Assembly (NCBI GenBank): GCA_963691705.1
Contig: OY829541.1
Span: 19,214,564-19,278,563 of the forward strand
Reading direction: 5' to 3'
Length of the DNA: 64,000 nt
Source of the DNA: Viola odorata
Taxonomy: Eukaryota; Streptophyta; Magnoliopsida; Malpighiales; Violaceae
The notes beneath the pieces are model-generated. The model made no database searches and was not told where the DNA came from. It was given only the letters and a program-made list of their open reading frames with translations. This document shows positions 52,001 through 62,877 of this stretch, in pieces; positions within the stretch are counted from its first letter, which is position 1; each line of letters begins with the position of its first letter. The translations under genes were made by a program, and so were the position numbers.

Positions 52001-52974
52001 TGAGAATGAAAGTAAGGAGAAATTTCAACTTTCAACTTGAGCTTATTAGTTATTATTACTAATTTCAAATTATTATATTTTAGTATAAAATAATTACGTA
52101 ATTAAAATGAGGGTAATCTTTCAAGTTGAATGGTCATCTTTTTCGCTTGTATTTTTGAGATTTTTCGCTCAAGTTTCTATCGATTTTTAACGAGATTTCT
52201 CATATCGATAGCTCGAGCCAAAAATATCTCGCTCATGCCATGACAGCTCATTAATTGCATTAATGCACTTGTGCAGGCCTGTCTAAAAAGAGCTAGTACT
52301 GAGTATTTATCAACACGAAGATTTTTGCTTGTGCAAAGAAGAACAGTTGATTAAAATCCAAAAAAACAAAAGCATATGACAAATGGGTACAAAATTCCTC
52401 TCGTGCTTGAATGGAATCTCTCAACCAGAGAGACGACCCATCACTTCAAAATCAATATCCATGATGGAAAAGGAGGAAAGATTTTGGCTTCCTTAATAAT
52501 ATAATAGTTGAGGAAAATGTTAAAACTGTAATTTTTAGAAAATGAGGTTGTTTTTGTTTTTATGTTATAGATTGAGAATTGGAGTCTATTTATTTTTATT
52601 AATGAACGATACATTGAGAATGAAAGTAAGTAGAAATTCCTACTTTCAACTTGAGCTTATTACTTTTTACTACTAATTTCAAATTATTATATTTTAGTAT
52701 AAAATAATTACGTAATTAAAATGAGGGTAATTTTTCAAGTTAAATGAGTCATCTTTTTCACTTGTATTTTTGAGATTTTTCGCTCAAGTTTCTATCGATT
52801 TTTAACAAGATGTCTCATATCGATAGCTCGAGCCAAACATATCTCGCTCATGCCATGACATCTCATTAATTGCATTAATGCACTTGTGCAGGCCAGTCTA
52901 AAAAGAGCTAGTACTGAGTATTTATCAACACGAAGACTTTTGCTTGTGTAAAGAAGAACAGTTGATTAAAATCA
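49044..52974 (+). repeat. B-C'-F-B/C'-F-D/B unit, 3931 bp
   Basis: Monomers start at 49044, 49708, 50371, 51034, 51697 and 52360. The first B has GGAAACATTTTGG (C at 49156), recurring at 53087 (+3931) and 56402 (+3315). Its end has GAATAACAG, a marker that persists to the right. The C' has TTTTCAAAATG, which closes the minus-strand frame. The F monomers at 50371 and 51697 share an unusual AAACAAAA cluster. The final monomer is the D/B chimera also seen at 41355 and 44565. The first anchor base pattern is altered (GCGTATGAC near 49056). Confidence 0.83.
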
Positions 52975-55900
52975 AAAAAAACAAAAGCATATGACAAATG
53001 GGTACAGAATTCCTCTCGTGCTTGAATGGAATCTCTTAACCATAGGGTCACTTCAAAATCAATATCAATGATGGAAAAGGAGGAAACATTTTGGCTTCCT
53101 TAATAATATAATAGTTGAGGAAAATGTTAAAACTGTAATTTTTAGAAAATGAGGTTGTTATTTTAAATTTTAAAAATGTAGAAATAAAACTGTAATTTTT
53201 AGAAAATGAGGCTCTTTTTGTTTTTATATTATAGATTGAGAATTGGAGTCTATTTATTTTTATTAATGAACGATACATTGAGAATGAAAGTAAGGAGAAA
53301 TTCCAACTTTCAACTTGAGCTTATTAGTTATTACTACTAATTTCAAATTATTATATTTTAGTATAAAATAATTACGTAATTAAAATGAGGGTAATTTTTC
53401 AAGTTAAATGAGTCATCTTTTTCACTTGTATTTTTGAGATTTTTCGCTCAAGTTTCTATCGATTTTTAACAAGATGTCTCATATCGATAGCTCGAGCCAA
53501 ACATATCTCGCTCATGCCATGACATCTCATTAATTGCATTAATGCACTTGTGCAGGCCAGTCTAAAAAGAGCTAGTACTGAGTATTTATCAACACGAAGA
53601 CTTTTGCTTGTGCAAAGAATAACAGTTGATTAAAATCAAAAAAAACAAAAGCATATGACAAATGGGTACAGCATTCCTCTCGTGCTTGAATGGAATCTCT
53701 CAACTAGAGGGTCACTTCAAAATCAATATCCATGATAGAAAAGGAGGAAAGATTTTGGCTTCCTTAATAATATAATTGTTGAGGAAAATGCTAAAACTAT
53801 AATTTTTAGAAAATGAGGTTGTTATTTTAAATTTTCAAAATGTAGAAATAAAACTGTAGTTTTTAGAAAATGAGGCTGTTTTTGTTTTTATATTATAGAT
53901 TGAGAATTGGAGTCTATTTATTTTTATTAATGAACGATACATTGAGAATGAAAGTAAGGAGAAATTCCAACTTTCAACTTGAGCTTATTAGTTATTACTA
54001 CTAATTTCAAATTATTATATTTTAGTATAAAATAATTACGTAATTAAAATTAGGGTAATTTTTCAAGTTGAATGGGTCATCTTTTTCACTTGTATTTTTT
54101 AGATTTTTCGCTCAAGTTTCTATCAATTTTTAACGAGATTTCTCGTGTCGATAGCTCGAACCAAAAATATCTCGCTCATGCCATGACAGCTCATTAATTG
54201 CATTAATGCACTTGTGCAGGCCAGTCTAAAAAAGCTAGTACTGAGTATTTATCAACACGAAGACTTTTGCTTGTGCAAAGAAGAATAGTTGATTAAAATC
54301 AAAAAAAACAAAAGCATATGACAAATGGGTACAGAATTCCTCTCGTGCTTGAATGGAATCTCTTAACCAGAGGGTCACTTCAAAATCAATATCCATGATG
54401 GAAAAGGAGGAAAGATTTTGGCTTCCTTAATAATATAATATTTGAGGAAAATGTTAAAACTGTAATTTTTAGAAAATGAGGTTGTTATTTTAAATTTTCA
54501 AAATGTAGAAATAAAACTGTAATTTTTAGAAAATGAGGTTGTTTTTGTTTTTAAATTATAGATTGAGAATTGGAGTCTATTTATTTTTATTAATGAACGA
54601 TACATTGAGAATGAAAGTAAGGAGAAATTTCAACTTTCAACTTGAGCTTATTAGTTATTATTACTAATTTCAAATTATTATATTTTAGTATAAAATAATT
54701 ACGTAATTAAAATGAGGGTAATCTTTCAAGTTGAATGGTCATCTTTTTCGCTTGTATTTTTGAGATTTTTCGCTCAAGTTTCTATCGATTTTTAACGAGA
54801 TTTCTCATATCGATAGCTCGAGCCAAAAATATCTCGCTCATGCCATGACAGCTCATTAATTGCATTAATGCACTTGTGCAGGCCAGTCTAAAAAGAGCTA
54901 GTACTGAGTATTTATCAACACGAAGACTTTTGCTTGTGCAAAGAAGAACAGTTGATTAAAATCAAAAAAAACAAAAGCATATGACAAATGGGTACAGAAT
55001 TCCTCTCGTGCTTGAATGGAATCTCTTAACCATAGGGTCACTTCAAAATCAATATCAATGATGGAAAAGGAGGAAAGATTTTGGCTTCCTTAATAATATA
55101 ATAGTTGAGGAAAATGTTAAAACTGTAATTTTTAGAAAATGAGGTTGTTATTTTAAATTTTAAAAATGTAGAAATAAAACTGTAATTTTTAGAAAATGAG
55201 GCTCTTTTTGTTTTTATATTATAGATTGAGAATTGGAGTCTATTTATTTTTATTAATGAACGATACATTGAGAATGAAAGTAAGGAGAAATTCCAACTTT
55301 CAACTTGAGCTTATTAGTTATTACTACTAATTTCAAATTATTATATTTTAGTATAAAATAATTACGTAATTAAAATGAGGGTAATTTTTCAAGTTGAATG
55401 GGTAATTTTTTCACTTGTATTTTTGAGATTTTTCGCTCAAGTTTCTATCAATTTTTAACGAGATTTCTCGTGTCGATAGCTCGAACCAAAAATATCTCGC
55501 TCATGCCATGACAGCTCATTAATTGCATTAATGCACTTGTGCAGGCCAGTCTAAAAAAGCTAGTACTGAGTATTTATCAACACGAAGACTTTTGCTTGTG
55601 CAAAGAAGAATAGTTGATTAAAATCAAAAAAAACAAAAGCATATGACAAATGGGTACAGAATTCCTCTCGTGCTTGAATGGAATCTCTTAACCAGAGGGT
55701 CACTTCAAAATCAATATCCATGATGGAAAAGGAGGAAAGATTTTGGCTTCCTTAATAATATAATATTTGAGGAAAATGTTAAAACTGTAATTTTTAGAAA
55801 ATGAGGTTGTTATTTTAAATTTTCAAAATGTAGAAATAAAACTGTAATTTTTAGAAAATGAGGTTGTTTTTGTTTTTAAATTATAGATTGAGAATTGGAG

Positions 55901-56289
55901 TCTATTTATTTTTATTAATGAACGATACATTGAGAATGAAAGTAAGGAGAAATTTCAACTTTCAACTTGAGCTTATTAGTTATTATTACTAATTTCAAAT
56001 TATTATATTTTAGTATAAAATAATTACGTAATTAAAATGAGGGTAATCTTTCAAGTTGAATGGTCATCTTTTTCGCTTGTATTTTTGAGATTTTTCGCTC
56101 AAGTTTCTATCGATTTTTAACGAGATTTCTCATATCGATAGCTCGAGCCAAAAATATCTCGCTCATGCCATGACAGCTCATTAATTGCATTAATGCACTT
56201 GTGCAGGCCAGTCTAAAAAGAGCTAGTACTGAGTATTTATCAACACGAAGACTTTTGCTTGTGCAAAGAAGAACAGTTGATTAAAATCA
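52975..56289 (+). repeat. B-C'-F-B/C'-F unit, 3315 bp
   Basis: Monomers start at 52975, 53639, 54302, 54965 and 55627. This repeats the first five monomers of the preceding unit without D/B. The B/C' monomer is 662 bp because of a one-base loss in GGGTAATTTTTTCAC near 55402. Its F monomers carry the normal ACTGTAATTT, so the AAACAAAA cluster was not inherited here. Confidence 0.83.
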
Positions 56290-58280
56290 AAAAAAACAAA
56301 AGCATATGACAAATGGGTACAGAATTCCTCTCGTGCTTGAATGGAATCTCTTAACCATAGGGTCACTTCAAAATCAATATCAATGATGGAAAAGGAGGAA
56401 ACATTTTGGCTTCCTTAATAATATAATAGTTGAGGAAAATGTTAAAACTGTAATTTTTAGAAAATGAGGTTGTTATTTTAAATTTTAAAAATGTAGAAAT
56501 AAAACTGTAATTTTTAGAAAATGAGGCTCTTTTTGTTTTTATATTATAGATTGAGAATTGGAGTCTATTTATTTTTATTAATGAACGATACATTGAGAAT
56601 GAAAGTAAGGAGAAATTCCAACTTTCAACTTGAGCTTATTAGTTATTACTACTAATTTCAAATTATTATATTTTAGTATAAAATAATTACGTAATTAAAA
56701 TGAGGGTAATTTTTCAAGTTAAATGAGTCATCTTTTTCACTTGCATTTTTGAGATTTTTCGCTCAAGTTTCTATCGATTTTTAACAAGATGTCTCATATC
56801 GATAGCTCGAGCCAAACATATCTCGCTCATGCCATGACATCTCATTAATTGCATTAATGCACTTGTGCAGGCCAGTCTAAAAAGAGCTAGTACTGAGTAT
56901 TTATCAACACGAAGACTTTTGCTTGTGCAAAGAATAACAGTTGATTAAAATCAAAAAAAACAAAAGCATATGACAAATGGGTACAGCATTCCTCTCGTGC
57001 TTGAATGGAATCTCTCAACTAGAGGGTCACTTCAAAATCAATATCCATGATAGAAAAGGAGGAAAGATTTTGGCTTCCTTAATAATATAATTGTTGAGGA
57101 AAATGCTAAAACTATAATTTTTAGAAAATGAGGTTGTTATTTTAAATTTTAAAAATGTAGAAATAAAACTGTAGTTTTTAGAAAATGAGGCTCTTTTTGT
57201 TTTTATATTATAGATTGAGAATTGGAGTCTATTTATTTTTATTAATGAACGATACATTGAGAATGAAAGTAAGGAGAAATTCCAACTTTCAACTTGAGCT
57301 TATTAGTTATTACTACTAATTTCAAATTATTATATTTTAGTATAAAATAATTACGTAATTAAAATGAGGGTAATTTTTCAAGTTAAATGAGTCATCTTTT
57401 TCACTTGTATTTTTGAGATTTTTCGCTCAAGTTTCTATCGATTTTTAACAAGATGTCTCATATCGATAGCTCGAGCCAAACATATCTCGCTCATGCCATG
57501 ACATCTCATTAATTGCATTAATGCACTTGTGCAGGCCAGTCTAAAAAGAGCTAGTACTGAGTATTTATCAACACGAAGACTTTTGCTTGTGCAAAGAATA
57601 ACAGTTGATTAAAATCAAAAAAAACAAAAGCATATGACAAATGGGTACAGCATTCCTCTCGTGCTTGAATGGAATCTCTCAACTAGAGGGTCACTTCAAA
57701 ATCAATATCCATGATAGAAAAGGAGGAAAGATTTTGGCTTCCTTAATAATATAATTGTTGAGGAAAATGCTAAAACTATAATTTTTAGAAAATGAGGTTG
57801 TTATTTTAAATTTTAAAAATGTAGAAATAAAACTGTAGTTTTTAGAAAATGAGGCTCTTTTTGTTTTTATATTATAGATTGAGAATTGGAGTCTATTTAT
57901 TTTTATTAATGAACGATACATTGAGAATGAAAGTAAGGAGAAATTCCAACTTTCAACTTGAGCTTATTAGTTATTACTACTAATTTCAAATTATTATATT
58001 TTAGTATAAAATAATTACGTAATTAAAATTAGGGTAATTTTTCAAGTTGAATGGGTCATCTTTTTCACTTGTATTTTTGAGATTTTTCGCTCAAGTTTCT
58101 ATCAATTTTTAACGAGATTTCTCGTGTCGATAGCTCGAACCAAAAATATCTCGCTCATGCCATGACAGCTCATTAATTGCATTAATGCACTTGTGCAGGC
58201 CAGTCTAAAAAAGCTAGTACTGAGTATTTATCAACACGAAGACTTTTGCTTGTGCAAAGAAGAATAGTTGATTAAAATCA
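56290..58280 (+). repeat. B-C''-C''/C' block
   Basis: Monomers start at 56290 (B with GGAAACATT), 56954 (C'') and 57618 (C'' start with C' end). C'' is a chimera of the C' 5' half (CTCAACTAGAGGG, GATAG, GTAGTTTTTAG) and the B 3' half (GAGGCTCTTTTTG, AAGTTAAATGAG, AACAAGATG), with its switch near 57171-57193 inside the second internal repeat copy. Confidence 0.82.
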
Positions 58281-59558
58281 AAAAAAACAAAAGCATATGA
58301 CAAATGGGTACAGAATTCCTCTCGTGCTTGAATGGAATCTCTTAACCAGAGGGTCACTTCAAAATCAATATCAATGATGGAAAAGGAGGAAAGATTTTGG
58401 CTTCCTTAATAATATAATATTTGAGGAAAATGTTAAAACTGTAATTTTTAGAAAATGAGGTTGTTATTTTAAATTTTCAAAATGTAGAAATAAAACTGTA
58501 ATTTTTAGAAAATGAGGTTGTTTTTGTTTTTAAATTATAGATTGAGAATTGGAGTCTATTTATTTTTATTAATGAACGATACATTGAGAATGAAAGTAAG
58601 GAGAAATTTCAACTTTCAACTTGAGCTTATTAGTTATTATTACTAATTTCAAATTATTATATTTTAGTATAAAATAATTACGTAATTAAAATGAGGGTAA
58701 TCTTTCAAGTTGAATGGTCATCTTTTTCGCTTGTATTTTTGAGATTTTTCGCTCAAGTTTCTATCGATTTTTAACGAGATTTCTCATATCGATAGCTCGA
58801 GCCAAAAATATCTCGCTCATGCCATGACAGCTCATTAATTGCATTAATGCACTTGTGCAGGCCAGTCTAAAAAGAGCTAGTACTGAGTATTTATCAACAC
58901 GAAGATTTTTGCTTGTGCAAAGAAGAACAGTTGATTAAAATCCAAAAAAACAAAAGCATATGACAAATGGGTACAAAATTCCTCTCGTGCTTGAATGGAA
59001 TCTCTCAACCAGAGAGACGACCCATCACTTCAAAATCAATATCCATGATGGAAAAGGAGGAAAGATTTTGGCTTCCTTAATAATATAATAGTTGAGGAAA
59101 ATGTTAAAACTGTAATTTTTAGAAAATGAGGTTGTTTTTGTTTTTATGTTATAGATTGAGAATTGGAGTCTATTTATTTTTATTAATGAACGATACATTG
59201 AGAATGAAAGTAAGTAGAAATTCCTACTTTCAACTTGAGCTTATTACTTATTACTACTAATTTCAAATTATTATATTTTAGTATAAAATAATTACGTAAT
59301 TAAAATATGGGTAATCTTTCAAGTTAAATGAGTCATCTTTTTCACTTGTATTTTCGAGATTTTTCGCTGAAGTTTCTATCTATTTTTAACGAGATTTCTC
59401 ATATCGATAGCTTGAGCCAAAAATATCTCGCTCATGCCATGTCAGCTCATTAATTGCATTAATGCACTTGTGCGGGCCAGTCTAAAAAGAGCTAGTACTG
59501 AGTATTTATCAACACGAAGACTTTTGCTTTTGCAAAGAACAACAGTTGATTAAAATAA

Positions 59559-60222
59559 AAAAAAACAAAAGCATATGACAAACGGGTACAGAATTCCTCT
59601 CGTGCTTGAATGGAATCTCTGAACCAGAGGGTCACTTCAAAATGAATATCCATGATGGAAAAGGAGGAAAGATTTTGGCTTCCTTAATAATATAATCTTT
59701 GAGGAAAATGTTAAAACTGTAATTTTTAGAAAATGAGGTTGTTATTTTAAATTTTCAAAATGTAGAAATAAAACTGTAATTTTTAGAAAATGAGGTTGTT
59801 TTTGTTTTTAAATTATAGATTGAGAATTGGAGTCTATTTATTTTTATTAATGAACGATACATTGAGAATGAAAGTAAGGAGAAATTCCAACTTTCAACTT
59901 GAGCTTATTAGTTATTACTACTAATTTCAAATTATTATATTTTAGTATAAAACAATTACGTAATTAAAATTAGGGTAATTTTTCAAGTTGAATGGGTCAT
60001 CTTTTTCACTTGTATTTTTGAGATTTTTCGCTCAAGTTTCTATCAATTTTTAACGAGATTTCTCGTGTCGATAGCTCGAACCAAACATATCTCGCTCATG
60101 CCATGACAGCTCATTAATTGCATTAATGCACTTGTGCAGGCCAGTCTAAAAAGAGCTACTACTGAGTATTTATCAACACAAAGACTTTTGCTTGTGCAAA
60201 GAATAACAGTTGATTAAAATCA
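59559..60222 (+). repeat. Divergent mosaic monomer (664 bp)
   Basis: This unit carries the most private changes I saw: GACAAACGGG, CTGAACCAGAGGG, AAAATGAATATCC, ATAATCTTTGAGG, AAAACAATTACG, GAGCTACTACTG and AACACAAAGAC. Its middle is F/E'-like, its second half C'-like (AAAATTAGGG, CTATCAATT), and its end has the GAATAACAG marker of B. The change at 59953 shortens the otherwise constant 14-bp palindrome to 12 bp. Confidence 0.8.
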
Positions 60223-62877
60223 AAAAAAACAAAAGCATATGACAAATGGGTACAGCATTCCTCTCGTGCTTGAATGGAATCTCTCAACTAGAGGGTCACT
60301 TCAAAATCAATATCCATGATAGAAAAGGAGGAAAGATTTTGGCTTCCTTAATAATATAATTGTTGAGGAAAATGCTAAAACTATAATTTTTAGAAAATGA
60401 GGTTGTTATTTTAAATTTTAAAAATGTAGAAATAAAACTGTAGTTTTTAGAAAATGAGGCTCTTTTTGTTTTTATATTATAGATTGAGAATTGGAGTCTA
60501 TTTATTTTTATTAATGAACGATACATTGAGAATGAAAGTAAGGAGAAATTCCAACTTTCAACTTGAGCTTATTAGTTATTACTACTAATTTCAAATTATT
60601 ATATTTTAGTATAAAATAATTACGTAATTAAAATGAGGGTAATTTTTCAAGTTAAATGAGTCATCTTTTTCACTTGTATTTTTGAGATTTTTCGCTCAAG
60701 TTTCTATCGATTTTTAACAAGATGTCTCATATCGATAGCTCGAGCCAAACATATCTCGCTCATGCCATGACATCTCATTAATTGCATTAATGCACTTGTG
60801 CAGGCCAGTCTAAAAAGAGCTAGTACTGAGTATTTATCAACACGAAGACTTTTGCTTGTGCAAAGAATAACAGTTGATTAAAATCAAAAAAAACAAAAGC
60901 ATATGACAAATGGGTACAGCATTCCTCTCGTGCTTGAATGGAATCTCTCAACTAGAGGGTCACTTCAAAATCAATATCCATGATAGAAAAGGAGGAAAGA
61001 TTTTGGCTTCCTTAATAATATAATTGTTGAGGAAAATGCTAAAACTATAATTTTTAGAAAATGAGGTTGTTATTTTAAATTTTAAAAATGTAGAAATAAA
61101 ACTGTAGTTTTTAGAAAATGAGGCTCTTTTTGTTTTTATATTATAGATTGAGAATTGGAGTCTATTTATTTTTATTAATGAACGATACATTGAGAATGAA
61201 AGTAAGGAGAAATTCCAACTTTCAACTTGAGCTTATTAGTTATTACTACTAATTTCAAATTATTATATTTTAGTATAAAATAATTACGTAATTAAAATGA
61301 GGGTAATTTTTCAAGTTAAATGAGTCATCTTTTTCACTTGTATTTTTGAGATTTTTCGCTCAAGTTTCTATCGATTTTTAACAAGATGTCTCATATCGAT
61401 AGCTCGAGCCAAACATATCTCGCTCATGCCATGACATCTCATTAATTGCATTAATGCACTTGTGCAGGCCAGTCTAAAAAGAGCTAGTACTGAGTATTTA
61501 TCAACACGAAGACTTTTGCTTGTGCAAAGAATAACAGTTGATTAAAATAAAAAAAAACAAAAGCATATGACAAATGGGTACAGCATTCCTCTCGTGCTTG
61601 AATGGAATCTCTCAACTAGAGGGTCACTTCAAAATCAATATCCATGATAGAAAAGGAGGAAAGATTTTGGCTTCCTTAATAATATAATTGTTGAGGAAAA
61701 TGCTAAAACTATAATTTTTAGAAAATGAGGTTGTTATTTTATATTTTAAAAATGTAGAAATAAAACTGTAGTTTTTAGAAAATGAGGCTCTTTTTGTTTT
61801 TATATTATAGATTGAGAATTGGAGTCTATTTATTTTTATTAATGAACGATACATTGAGAATGAAAGTAAGGAGAAATTCCAACTTTCAACTTGAGCTTAT
61901 TAGTTATTACTACTAATTTCAAATTATTATATTTTAGTATAAAATAATTACGTAATTAAAATGAGGGTAATTTTTCAAGTTAAATGAGTCATCTTTTTCA
62001 CTTGTATTTTTGAGATTTTTCGCTCAAGTTTCTATCGATTTTTAACAAGATGTCTCATATCGATAGCTCGAGCCAAACATATCTCGCTCATGCCATGACA
62101 TCTCATTAATTGCATTAATGCACTTGTGCAGGCCAGTCTAAAAAGAGCTAGTACTGAGTATTTATCAACACGAAGACTTTTGCTTGTGCAAAGAATAACA
62201 GTTGATTAAAATCAAAAAAAACAAAAGCATATGACAAATGGGTACAGCATTCCTCTCGTGCTTGAATGGAATCTCTCAACTAGAGGGTCACTTCAAAATC
62301 AATATCCATGATAGAAAAGGAGGAAAGATTTTGGCTTCCTTAATAATATAATTGTTGAGGAAAATGCTAAAACTATAATTTTTAGAAAATGAGGTTGTTA
62401 TTTTAAATTTTAAAAATGTAGAAATAAAACTGTAGTTTTTAGAAAATGAGGCTCTTTTTGTTTTTATATTATAGATTGAGAATTGGAGTCTATTTATTTT
62501 TATTAATGAACGATACATTGAGAATGAAAGTAAGGAGAAATTCCAACTTTCAACTTGAGCTTATTAGTTATTACTACTAATTTCAAATTATTATATTTTA
62601 GTATAAAATAATTACGTAATTAAAATGAGGGTAATTTTTCAAGTTAAATGAGTCATCTTTTTCACTTGTATTTTTGAGATTTTTCGCTCAAGTTTCTATC
62701 AATTTTTAACGAGATTTCTCGTGTCGATAGCTCGAACCAAAAATATCTCGCTCATGCCATGACAGCTCATTAATTGCATTAATGCACTTGTGCAGGCCAG
62801 TCTAAAAAAGCTAGTACTGAGTATTTATCAACACGAAGACTTTTGCTTGTGCAAAGAAGAATAGTTGATTAAAATCA
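60223..62877 (+). repeat. Four near-identical C'' monomers in a row (664-bp period)
   Basis: Copies at 60223, 60887, 61551 and 62215 are nearly identical over their full lengths. The third has TTTTATATTTTAAAA near 61737. The fourth switches to a C' end near 62700. This is the only stretch where adjacent monomers are of one subtype for four units, so homogenisation here works on single monomers rather than on five-monomer units. Confidence 0.87.

Larger units (their letters stand above)
58281..62877 (+). repeat. 4597-bp unit F-D-mosaic-C''x4
   Basis: Monomers start at 58281 (F), 58944 (D), 59559 (mosaic), 60223, 60887, 61551 and 62215 (C''). The next F and D begin again at 62878 and 63541, exactly 4597 bp on. 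They share private TCAATGATGG in F (58371 and 62968) and AAATATGGG in D (T at 59308 and 63905). The last C'' ends as C' (CTATCAATT, CTCGTGTCG), like the monomer at 57618 that precedes the first F. Confidence 0.85.
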
